A stretch of 64,000 nucleotides of DNA from Margaritifera margaritifera (taxonomy: Eukaryota > Mollusca > Bivalvia > Unionida > Margaritiferidae), in NCBI GenBank assembly GCA_029931535.1, contig JAQPZY010001094.1, positions 668,501 through 732,500 of the forward strand, given 5' to 3'. The position numbers and the translations under genes are program-made. Under the pieces are notes generated by a model. That model was given only the letters and a program-made list of their open reading frames with translations, was not told where the DNA came from and searched no databases. Positions 35,809 through 45,205 of the stretch are shown here, one piece after another. Within the stretch, counting starts at the first letter, position 1, and the number at the start of each line of letters is the position of its first letter.

Positions 35809-35840
35809 CTGTAATATGCAGGATAAGTTGTGACATTTTG

Positions 35841-37165
35841 CATTCTGTTTAAAGCATATTGCCTTGCCAAATTAGGTCGGTACCCGTCACATTTTACGTT
35901 CACTGGGAATTTTAGTCTCAGTCAACCAGACCGTCGAGTGGCTTTATTATATATTCGGCGTACGAGGGTCTGGTAGAATACTTAGTTGAAAGCTATTATC
36001 GACATAATGCGTCAAAGTTTGTACCAACGAAACTACAAAGACAACACAAGCAGCCCCAAAATTATCTATGCATACTTTCCCTGAATATTCAACTACAAAT
36101 TATATTGTTAGTTTAAAAGGGTGTTTGTAGATATAATTTGTAAACAGACCCAGGAGGTGTATCTCAAACATCTAATGAATCTGTCAATGTTTACGTAAAA
36201 CATGACATCATGCATCATCACAATAACGTATTACGTCTCCTCCTCTCATCAGCCATTCAAATCACTTTCTTCCAATTTTTGGGAAAGCCATCTTCTGGCG
36301 TTACATGGAAAATGAATTTTTTTTTTTTTTTAATTTGTTTTTTGATTTTTAACTAGACTCTCGTTGAGTGGAGATCTCATGGAACCACGCCATTGATCTG
36401 GTTGAACGAGACAATGAAAAATGTTGGTAATCACGGCAATGTGTGCTAAAGGTCGACTAGGTTAATTGTACGGAATAAATCTGCATGAAGATGGATAACT
36501 GTGGACAAAATATTACTTTTGGTAGAACTTGGTGCATGTACATGTTCAAGTGTTAATTTTTCTTTTACGAGCAGGTCAGATGCATAAAACCAAGTTAAAG
36601 ATAAGTAGCATGTAAACAAAAAAATTAACCAAAATGAAGAAAGCAAAATTCTATGGTAAGAGCCTCTTGGCAGAAAAAAAGATCCAGAGAAGAAAAACTC
36701 ATCAAACATTAAAATCTTTACCGCTGGAGGGGTGCTGCAACAAACAGTTCTCTATTCCTGTCAGGTGATGTTGTTCTTGATTTGTCTCTACTTTTTCATA
36801 ATTCTTTGATATTTTGCTCTGTTATTGCGTTTCATGCAGGTTCTCTAAACGCTCTCAGATTCGATCCTAGTTCAGATTTACAAAGAAAAATTGAATTAAA
36901 GTGGGAAAACGGATCTTTGAAAAATAAAGAACCACAAGCGTTAGGTTTCCAAACATATTGAAGGCTCGACTATATTTAATTCGGTGTAAGGTTATGAATG
37001 AAATAAAAATTTCTTAGACAAAGAAAAAAGCATTAAGCGGCAGATGGCAGGAGAAATAGGTCAGGTGATCTATTTAAGGTAAGAATATTCTTCTCATGTT
37101 AGTCAGACTTCATGTTGCCGTCAAGAGGGAGATAAAGTGACCAAATGTATATGCTCTGGTGATTA
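35841..37165. other. AT-rich sequence, no gene seen
   Basis: Nothing recognised on either strand; a minus ORF at 36446-36709 is hydrophobic and featureless, and a T-rich run lies at 36317-36333. Confidence 0.45.
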
Positions 37166-37169
37166 TAGG

Positions 37170-37860
37170 TACATTTTAGCTTCTTGACCAGACATATTAG
37201 TACAATCGCCAGTTCCCTATCATACACGTTTCATGCCACAAAAACACTTGTGTGTTCCTTAGTACTCTATAGACTGGACTATTGTAATGCTCTTTTATCT
37301 GGTTCGTCTCAGTATCTTCTACAGATGCTTCTAAACGTTCAAAACATAGCTTCTCGGATCATCCTTAGAGTATCAAGAACCAAGCACCCCCACCCCACCC
37401 CACCCAACCCCTGATATGTACCCTCCACAGGTCACCTGTTCGCTCCAGAATCAAACACAAAATCTGTTCTTTATGCTACATTTCGATGACTGCCTCCAGT
37501 CCCAAATGCCTATTGGACCTCACCCACGTGCACACCCCTTCCGACACTTGTGTTCTGATTATTCCCACCATCAAAATGATGTCCTACGGACAACGTTTTT
37601 TTGTGTTCCAGGGCCCAGCTACCTGGAACGATTCGCCTTTTGAACTGTGCTCTTAAAACTATTCTAATTCGACTGCAAGAACATACTTGAGACTTAGCAA
37701 TGTTTCCTTGGCTTTATCACTGTCAGCATGCTTTTTGTTTGTAGTTTCATGGTGTTTGTTTTTGCAATCGTGTCGATATATATGTCCTTATGTGTTAACT
37801 AATATTGTAAAGCACTTAGAGCTTCTAAACATTAAACGCTGTACTAAGTCATCATTATTA

Positions 37861-37892
<32 letters not shown>

Positions 37893-37893
37893 T
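37170..37893 (+). pseudogene. CR1/L2-like LINE, 3' end
   Basis: Open frame 37184-37414 reads RHISTIASSLSYTFHATKTL, VCSLVLYRLDYCNALLSGSS and LLNVQNIASRIILRVSR, the C-terminal RT-adjacent region of CR1/L2-type LINEs (normally ...LDYCN.LL.G...LQ.VQN.AAR). After a shift, RIKHKICSLCYISM and GPATWNDSPF follow (about 37440-37640). The 3' untranslated part ends ATTGTAAAGCACTTAGAGCTT and a run of ATT triplets (37854-37893), the typical 3' terminus of such elements. The rest of the element is absent. Confidence 0.85.
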
Positions 37894-37910
37894 GATACAG
37901 ATACATATAT

Positions 37911-37948
37911 GTGTATGTGTGTGTGTACGTGTGTATGTGTGTGTGTAC
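37911..37948. repeat. GT-rich simple repeat
   Basis: Imperfect GTGTRT run following the LINE tail. Confidence 0.8.
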
Positions 37949-38019
37949 TTTGCATTCGTTAGTAGTATGATGGTGACAAACTGCCGGTAAAGTGTATTAT
38001 TATTATGATTATTAGTATT

Positions 38020-38044
38020 ATATATATATATATATATATATATA
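38020..38044. repeat. (AT)n microsatellite
   Basis: Short AT run 3' of an HSPA12-like exon on the minus strand. Confidence 0.9.
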
Positions 38045-38081
38045 GTTTCAAATTAAAAAGAAAAACAAAATTATAGCACAC

Positions 38082-38402
38082 CTCTTCCGTGTGAAGCGTC
38101 ATCTTGAATCGCCAGAAGAAGTAATACTCTTTGTGTTCCTTTTTGGCCTCCAAATCTTCGTATCTGGTTTGCGCGTCAGCTCCAAATGCTTCGAGTTCTT
38201 TGTTTGGCTTCAAAAGGAGACAGGTTGGCGTCTTAGACTGAGGTCCATAGGGTGAGTTCCAGTTGATACCGTGTACATGTGTAGGTTCATGTCGAAAAGA
38301 AAATGCAACTACTGAGTATGTAGTGCCAAAGTCAATGGCAACCACCAGCACCGGCGTATCGGATCGCAACTTGGTAAATTTTCTATCCATGGGTGCTTCT
38401 TG
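38082..38402 (-). CDS. HSPA12-like protein, N-terminal ATPase exon
   Basis: Minus-strand exon bounded by acceptor TTCTATCAG (AG at 38403-38404) and donor GAG|GTGTGC (GT at 38080-38081), ending in phase 0. The probable start is the ATG at 38388-38390 (MDRKFTKLRSDTPVLVVAI). It contains VAIDFGTTYSVVAFSFRHEP, the phosphate-1 loop of the actin/HSP70 ATPase fold, then GINWNSPYG, SKTPTCLLLKPNKELEAFG and YYFFWRFKMTLHTEE, all conserved HSPA12 features. It is undamaged. The next recognisable exon on this strand is 28068-28218, almost 10 kb away, with block B, a solo LTR and LINE pieces between, and at least one expected exon (the one seen at 52820-52995 in locus 2) not found. It may be the 5' part of the same gene or a separate partial copy. 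Confidence 0.85.
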
Positions 38403-39196
38403 CTGATAGAACAGAAAATAATAGTATACATTACATGAGGCCGATTCGTTTAACATGAGTAGAGTCCACAAATGATGCCTTAGGTATATTATTTTAAAAC
38501 AAACTCAATGTAACCATCACAAATCTAACAAAAAGGGGTATGGGACTAATAGCCTCAGATTGTTTCATAATATATGTATGCTCTAGGGACAACCATAAAA
38601 CAAAGTAAATAGGTTTAAATTGTAAAAATACCCCTTGCCATGGCGATGGACCAGAATCGTTTTTATTCATAGCACATGCTTGCTATTTCATTTACATCTA
38701 GAATATTGACCATGTTAAAGAAATTAGATAATACAGGCATTCACAAGCCTGGGGCATTGAAATGTATGCGTGTCTATTTCATATTTCAGAATTGTTGACA
38801 GGTGAAACAAATGGAAAATAAAATCCAATATTGATAAACAGGGGAAGATTTCTGAAGGACAAAACCTAATTAAACCGAATACGTGTACTGGCATTCTGCC
38901 TCACATTGTCACATATAGGTTTCTTTCGTAACTTTGATTTTGATCCATAACGTTTTGCACCTCTTCCAGTCAAATTGTTCTTTACGTTTAAAGCTGCAAT
39001 GTCTGTATTTTCAAATCCAAATTAAAATGATGATAAAATATTGTCAACATATACAGGTTCTCCAGGTTAATTGCCTGAGTTTGTTTTTGTTCGGTTATAC
39101 CTATTTGCTAGATGAATAAAGTACTTAAATTTATTCAAGTTTTTATTTTCATTCTGACATAATTTCGTAAAATGCATTTTCGCGCTAAAAGATCTG

Positions 39197-39243
<47 letters not shown>

Positions 39244-39640
39244 ACTATAGTTGTAATCAATCATAATCTTTTATTTACACCATGAGACTGACTAGTATAA
39301 TTACATTTTGTAAAGTTTCTGAATCAACCGCACTAGCATAGGCTATACTGGCTAGCAAAAATCCATATTGGATGGTGAAAATCTATATTGGGCGAAAGAA
39401 AGATTAATTGTATGGTCGTATGAAATTTGATTTTTTTTGTAAGAGTTACTTTACTTGCAAACGTCAACGTCTCCTGAAATAGCGATGCTATGGTACAAAA
39501 TGCTACGCAAAGAAGAAATACGAAATTTGGCGAAAGGCCAGGTGCCAGAGAATACGTAAAACAAAACAGCAAATGATTTTCAAGTATTCAAAATATAGCT
39601 AGAAGAAAAACTGCTGACTGAAAACAGAGACATTAGTAAT
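38403..39640. other. Possible 5' region of the HSPA12-like locus; no other gene
   Basis: On the minus strand this is upstream of the ATPase exon, so it could contain a 5' untranslated exon and promoter; nothing definite is visible. Confidence 0.35.
39197..39241. repeat. (AT)n microsatellite
   Basis: Pure AT run. Confidence 0.95.
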
Positions 39641-39649
39641 ATGCATGCT

Positions 39650-39925
39650 ATAGGAACTAAACGAGATGCTGCGTTCCTTCTTCATCACGGTAAGGAAAAC
39701 GAACTGACAGCTGTACGAACCAGATTCGTTAAAGTCACCCCAGAACAGACTTGAAAGATACCTTGTCAGTAAGAACTATAGCAAAAGCATACTTCGGAGC
39801 GACGAATTTAGAAGTAATAGAGAAGTTCTGTGGGTGAAGAGAAAGGCATTGAAAATGGAAGGTTTGGGTTGAGAACTCAACAGGGGCGTTATCAGTGGAA
39901 GAAGAACAGGTAGGATACTTTAATC
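39650..39925 (+). pseudogene. Crypton-like tyrosine recombinase (DUF3504 type), N-terminal fragment
   Basis: Plus-strand reading in two frames: TKRDAAFLLHHGKENELTAV (about 39656-39725), then LERYLVSKNYSKSILRSDEF and REVLWVKRKALKMEGLG (about 39751-39868). The pattern of RYL..KNY..SIL.D.EF..SREVL..KRK.L...G.G is the region just before the catalytic part of KIAA1958/ZMYM-like proteins, which derive from Crypton tyrosine recombinases. The catalytic R-H-R-Y portion is absent. One frameshift and truncation; a dead fragment. Confidence 0.55.
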
Positions 39926-40478
39926 TTTATTGCAGTACTGATGTCCATTAATACGCTCAGCGTACTTTTTGTTTGAAATTTTTATTATTTTGATTGATAA
40001 AGCTTAACCATGGTACAGATTTTTTATTACAATATATTATTAGAATATTTCTTTGAAATATATATATCCTTATAAAACAAAAGAATTCAAATGTTGGCGT
40101 AATATTAATGTTTTTTAAAATCTTTCAACAACCAGACTACAATTATGTAAAATCTGGGATCAGTTATAAACTGTTGTCTTTCTATACGGTTCCAGAGGAC
40201 AAAAAAGTATATTTGCCAAAATTACTGCTTTAATAGATACCGCAGGGAAAGTAATTATTCACGCCAAGAAACACAACTATTCACTAATTCGAGCTATATT
40301 ATAATAAAGTGCTTGTCGATTAAAATAATAATAATAGTAATAATAATAATAATAATTCGACGTCTCTTTCTGCCATGTCCTTGCTGTGGCTTAGAGGAGG
40401 AAGTAATGCCTTCTCCAAAAGTGTGATGCGAATTTGTAGGTGTGTCTTGGAGCCCTTAGACGTATTTTCCTATCTGAA

Positions 40479-40762
40479 TCAACACATTTTTTCTTGCTTT
40501 TTGAAAGTTTCTTTAGGACTTTGTTGGTCGATGAGTACGTTTTGGATAAATTCTTTTCCTTGCCTCAAAGCTGCATCTTTTAAAACATGCAATACTCGAG
40601 TCAACGCCGTTTTTAAGATGGGTGCCACCGTACAAAACGCTGATTTTAACATGTCTCCTAAACCATGTCCTTGTTTTCGAGCGATTCAACAGTACTCCGG
40701 ATACATCTGTTGCGAGAATCGTTTTCGAAAATGTAGTTTTACGGTGACTTTTCATTTCGAGA
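40479..40762 (-). pseudogene. Small pVI/pX-like virion protein remnant
   Basis: In adenoviruses and Polinton-like elements small basic, partly amphipathic proteins of this type act inside the capsid. The minus-strand frame from 40670 reads GHGLGDMLKSAFCTVAPILK, then TALTRVLHVLKDAALRQGKE and FIQNVLIDQQSPKETFKK, with a stop at 40479-40481. GxGxG followed by an amphipathic helix with a P.LK motif and a second helix matches the family layout I remember. The preceding residues (ENDSRNRCIRSTVESLENKD) are continuous in the same frame. The alternative frame (ORF 40513-40833) is basic but lacks these features. Confidence 0.5.
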
Positions 40763-40764
40763 TT

Positions 40765-41380
40765 ACAATATTTTGTCAAAATACAATTTACTGACAGGAA
40801 GATAATGCGGATGTACAAATTCTCGGTGAACATGATACGTGTTTCCCTCTTTATTGTAAGCAGCTGTGCCAGAATCCACTTTAAAAGGAATGACTCTCAA
40901 CAATGGAACAGCTGTGTTTCCTACGACGTTGTACTCGACGACATCAGAGTACACAAACATCAAATACAGTCCTTCGTTTAATTCGATATGGTGTGACAAT
41001 ACCTGTAAAATCAATATTATTGTGAATGTCTCTTAACTGTGGTGCTATGTTTGTGTTTCTACCCAGAATAGCAAACAAACGGGGGAAAAATCTGATAGAC
41101 ATTTTAAGACGAGGAATATTTTCTATTCAATTGAGGATTCGTTGGCAATGGTGTTTTGGATTTGTAAATGAGGATCATTCTTGTCAAAGTGTGCTTGAAT
41201 TTTTTCGTTGAATATTTCGACAAGGAAAATGTATTGATCTCCAGCCACATTCCACGCTTCAGTATGATGAATAATTTCTATCAAAACTACTTCCAAATTA
41301 GTTTCGTGAACCAAGTATATAACTTGACATAATGTGTTGTTGGTAAACACATCCATAGAACTGACACAGGCATGTAAAAT
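40765..41380 (-). pseudogene. Penton-like capsid protein, degraded
   Basis: The N-terminal part (41123-41365) reads SMDVFTNNTLCQVIYLVHET and NLEVVLIEIIHHTEAWNV, the place where family members have a P/T-rich opening and a WEV..I.I.YPH.W motif. The C-terminal part (40763-41014) reads HIELNEGLYLMFVYSDVVEY, NVVGNTAVPLLRVIPF and VHPHYLPVSKLYFD, corresponding to the LYVYSD.VE..VGD..APLLR and PHYLPV....FD features of the penton-like proteins of invertebrate Polintons. The middle is frameshifted. The last segment after FD, normally ending in LHFRR, is lost. Assignment is from remembered family features. Confidence 0.55.
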
Positions 41381-41736
41381 GTTCCTTTTAACACTTCTTC
41401 GTTCATAACTTGCAACTTATAGTTTTCTTTTTTCCAATGTGAACCAAATCTCTTGGTTAATTTTTGGCTTCTTGGATGATGCCTTAGACAAACAATCGCA
41501 TTGCACACTGTACCCACAAAAAGACATATACTAGCACACAAGAGGGTAAGTATAATGGAGAGATTTAGTTTTTGTTTCATTTGGCAATCATTTGAGTAGT
41601 ATCTAATCTCCAAGAGATCTAAGCAGTTCTGCAAAGGGCTGTGTATGTCTTCCACACAAAATAAATAAATAAATAAATAAATAAATTTTAAAAATGAAAC
41701 CATACGTATGTTAGTGGGTATAGTGTGTATAAGCAT
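41381..41736 (-). CDS. Unidentified ORF with one membrane segment
   Basis: N-terminal part of the minus ORF 41287-41736. It contains a strong hydrophobic segment (LNLSIILTLLCASICLFVGT) followed by Cys and basic residues (CNAIVCLRHHPRSQKLTKRF), and runs in frame toward the penton-like start. It might be a separate small membrane protein or simply intergenic sequence. The TAAA microsatellite lies inside its first third, so the ATG at 41584-41586 (MKQKLNLSI) is a better start. Confidence 0.25.
41656..41690. repeat. (TAAA)n microsatellite
   Basis: About eight AAAT units. Confidence 0.9.
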
Positions 41737-41984
41737 TACTAACCTTCATTTTTTCACAGATAGACATAAAAAAATTCTTAACAAGTACAAACACTTCATG
41801 TACACTACATAACTTCTTTTCTCTCTATCATGTTTAATGCCTATAGAAGACTATGCAACTCTAGTTTTGCCGTTTTCAATCTCGAACAAAACATTTTACT
41901 TTCTCTCTGCGTCAGTCTTTGACTTGGCACAAAACATTCTACACAAAAACAACATCACCATTCGAATTTAAAAAGAAAGTGATA

Positions 41985-42460
41985 AAATGAAAATTAAAGA
42001 AAAAAAAAATTGACAAATGAAAACTGAAAATGAAAACTGAAAACCAAATATTTCAAAATAAAAATTGTATATTTATAATTGAAAACGATATTTAATGAAA
42101 TGAAAAATGTCAAAATGAAAATTGAAAAAGAAAATTGAAAACCAAGTTTGAAAAAAAATGAAAAATGAAAATTGAAAAAAAAAAATGAAATTTGGAGAAA
42201 GAAAATTTTAAAATGCAAATAACAAAGAAATTTTAAAATGAAAATTAAACATAAAATGAAAATTGATTTAACAAAAGTTGAGAATGAAAATTAAGAATGT
42301 TAAATTAAAAATGAAAGTTAAATTAAAACATAAAAATTAGAAAACCAAATTTAAAATGAAAATTAAAAAAGTAAAATTAAAAAAAATGAAATTTGAAAAG
42401 CTGAGTTTGAAGATAAAAATTGAAAATGAACATCTCAAGCTAAAAATTGAAGAAAAAAAC
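41985..42460. repeat. A-rich degenerate low-complexity tract
   Basis: Nearly half a kilobase of irregular AAAATGAAAATT-like words on the plus strand; C is almost absent. The ORF on the other strand is an F/S-rich artefact. Confidence 0.8.
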
Positions 42461-42779
42461 CCCAAAACTTTGACTTCTTAAACAAATTCAGAGTTAGTGC
42501 CATCTTTACAAAACTTGTCTGAAAACAAAATAGTTGACACCCTTTACGATGGCAACAGAAAAAAGCACGGAATTTTGTAGCCATCCTTACCTTCTTTTGT
42601 GATAGTATACAAGTATGTTTGCGGTTATAAGGTGTCAAAGCACTCCTACCAATACGTGTGTGGCAGTGTGCGTGTGTGTGTGGGGGGGGATTTTTCTCCC
42701 CTTCCTTTACATCCCTGCCTCTTGAATGATAGTATATTTGTGTGTTTTTTAAGTATAGTCCTTGTATTTGGATAGTAAA

Positions 42780-43200
42780 TGTAGGGGTATTGGATGGCAG
42801 ATAACTGGGTCGTGATCGCTCTAACAGCGTACTGGATAGTAAGTGGTGGTTATCGGTTGCTCAAGCGGTGTGTTGATGATATTGTGTGAGTTTTGGATAG
42901 CAGATATCTGGGTGCTGGATGGTAAATAAAGTGAGTGTTGGTCATTCAAAACGGCGTGTTGATAGTAGAGACTGGGTGTTGGATATACTACGTAACTATG
43001 TGAAGGATAGTAAATAACTGTAATGGTCACTCCAAACGACGTGTTAGTTGCTAGATTAATGGGTTTTGAATAGGTGATGGTCACTTCAAATAGAGTGTTG
43101 ATGGCATCGTGTGGCTGCTGTCTAGTTGATAACTGGGTTCTGGATAGTAGATAACTAAGTGTTGGTCACTTCAAACGGCGTATTGGTTAGTAAATGTAGT
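42780..43200. repeat. Degenerate minisatellite
   Basis: Recurrent GGTCACTTCAAACGGCGTRTTG and GGATAGTARATAACTGGGTGTT words (for example at 42939, 43025, 43079, 43164). Distances between copies are about 40 to 55 and 85 bases, implying a ~42-bp subunit. Confidence 0.6.
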
Positions 43201-43929
43201 TTTAACATTACGTTTCGCTTTAGAGCAAATATAGACCCATAATGCTAACCTTGCGAACATTTTTAACTTTACATTTCACGTTAGAAGTCATAGAGAGCCA
43301 AAATCAAACATTATAGTCTCAGTATTAAATTACCATATTTTAAATTAACTAGTGGTTCCGAATTCTCATATATTACCTACTTCCGTGGACTAGACTTTTC
43401 GCATATTTTTATTTTTTTTTCTTTTTTCTCGATCTACAAACCCTGTAATCTTTGAGCACTAGCAGAATTACAAATATATCTGGTTTATAGTTTAGAATTA
43501 ATGGATTTTTACCAGTAAGAAACATTTTATTACAAGTGATACGCAAAATTTTATTTTTGCTAATTATTTTTATTATTGAGAAAATCGTGTTATAGTAGGA
43601 TATACCTACAACAGAGCTTGTGACTAACATTAACAAAAAGATTTTACTGTTTGCAAAAAGAACAATTGCATCCTCTATGATATAAATGTTTTAGCCATTG
43701 GTATATGAATGCTATAAAAAGGTGATTAGTTTGAAAATGTTGGCAATTACGGATGATGTTTATATATTTATTAATAATTACGTCATTGACATAACGTCAT
43801 TAACTGATATGCGTTATCATAATAATTTCTTATGTATAAATGGATCAGAAAGATCCACCAGTCTCTAATAAAAACTAAATCAGTGAAATCACAACATAGA
43901 GACAAACAGTCACACATACAAATATATAT

Positions 43930-43995
<66 letters not shown>

Positions 43996-44019
43996 ACAAA
44001 TCAACTCTTTTATTAAAAT
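43201..44019. other. AT-rich sequence, no gene seen
   Basis: Nothing recognised apart from the AT run at its right side. Confidence 0.45.
43924..43990. repeat. (AT)n microsatellite
   Basis: AT run of about 60 bases at the 3' end of the Penelope-like fragment. Confidence 0.9.
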
Positions 44020-44990
44020 TTATATATACAATTTTATACAATGTCTTACTATTAAGACCATTGGGATACAAAGTATCTATCCGATGAATCCGGTAACTTT
44101 CTTTAATCAGTCTGTTCATCTCACCGTGCACAACATCGATTGGCATGAAATAAAAATCACGTAAAGAGGAATTATTTGTATTAAAATGTATTGAAGCATT
44201 AGAACATTTTTTTCTAGTTCTGTCGATCTAGTTCTGATCAAATCGTCTTGCAAATTCCTAGGTCTTATAAAACCAAGAATAGGCTTGCCTTTGTAAAGTA
44301 TTTTACGCAGTTTGTATTTGATAAGTTGAGGAGACTACAATATATTGAATGTAAGGCCTATATTAGGTAATAAAAGCATATATTGTATTATGAAAGGAAT
44401 TATATTGTTTTTCTTTCGTACGTTCTACTGTGTTTAAAACATAATTTTGAGTAAGAATACGGGTTTTATTCAAAACAAGTACAGAATCAATTACATGCAT
44501 CGGATAGATCGTGCTTTGTAAATATGTTTTAATTCATTCAAAGAATTTTGTAATGGTCAGTAATCTTAAATGATATGTAGGTATCCTTTCGCCTGGATAT
44601 AAGGTATACCGCTTTTACATGATCTGGAATCACCAGATGAATATTCCAGATACTGGTGGATATTAGTTTCTTTGCATGAACATTTGTGGAGATACTAATG
44701 TCCCAATTTTTCATGAGATTTACGTCAAAAACGATACATACAGTATAAGTAAATTTAATTGTGGGGTGAAAATTATTTAGGGGATCAAAATATTCTCGTC
44801 GTTCTTCTTCTGAGTAGTTCCAGATCATAAAAATGTCATCTAAAAATCTTAACCAAACAGTTGGGTTTAGATTCTGGTTTTTAAGAAAAAACAACTTTTG
44901 TCTAACTTAGCCATGAAAATTGATAAAATATTAATGTAAAAACAATCCAAGAATGCTCGAAGCTCCTGCGAGTTTATTTCCATTCTTTCC
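44020..44990 (-). pseudogene. Penelope-like retroelement: RT end and GIY-YIG endonuclease remnant
   Basis: Minus strand. The frame 44538-44894 reads FLKNQNLNPTVWLRFLDDIF, then NNFHPTIKFTYTV: WLRFLDDIFMIW is the catalytic RT block of Penelope-like elements, where (Y/F)xDD lies in this context. Further down, after many stops, the C-terminal end appears at about 44060-44180: DFYFMPIDVVHGEMNRLIKE and SYRIHRIDTLYPNGLNSK, the end of the GIY-YIG endonuclease (W/R-IH.L.TL.P.GLN). Reading frames are broken repeatedly between them. The 5' half of the RT is missing. Confidence 0.8.
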
Positions 44991-45000
44991 TCGATGTAGG

Positions 45001-45205
45001 GATTGGGGGGGGGGGGGTGTTGATGGGTCAGTGACGAAAATTAACAATGGTAAAACAAAATCAATAACGAATAAATGCAAAATGTTGAATACACGGTGTA
45101 AGGATTGGGGGGGGGGTTGATGGGTCAGTGACGAAAAATAACAATGGTAAAAGCAAAATCAATAACGAATAAATGAAAAATATTGAATACACAGTGAAGA
45201 CTATA
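45001..45205. repeat. Tandem duplication, unit 102 bp, with G-runs
   Basis: Two direct copies beginning GATTGGGGGGGGG (45001 and 45103), each followed by TTGATGGGTCAGTGACGAAAA..AACAATGG and AATAACGAATAAATG. Identity is high, so the duplication is young. Confidence 0.85.

Larger units (their letters stand above)
33175..35840. mobile_element. Block B: Polinton-like element fragment with convergent genes
   Basis: GC-richer island of about 2.7 kb. Two plus-strand gene remnants (33248-33718, 33870-34463) point at three minus-strand ones (35590-35808, 35271-35565, 34470-35175). The 34470-35175 protein belongs to the same family as 6587-6960 in block A, which links this fragment to Polinton-like elements. 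No integrase, ATPase or polymerase is present, so classification rests on that family alone. Borders are set where composition changes. Confidence 0.5.
40390..41590 (-). mobile_element. Block C: Polinton-like capsid gene fragment
   Basis: Minus-strand block with a penton-like protein (about 41380 to 40765) followed closely by a small pVI/pX-like protein (40670 to 40479). That order is common in Polinton-like and adintovirus-like elements. Neighbouring genes are absent and the edges are not defined. Confidence 0.5.
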
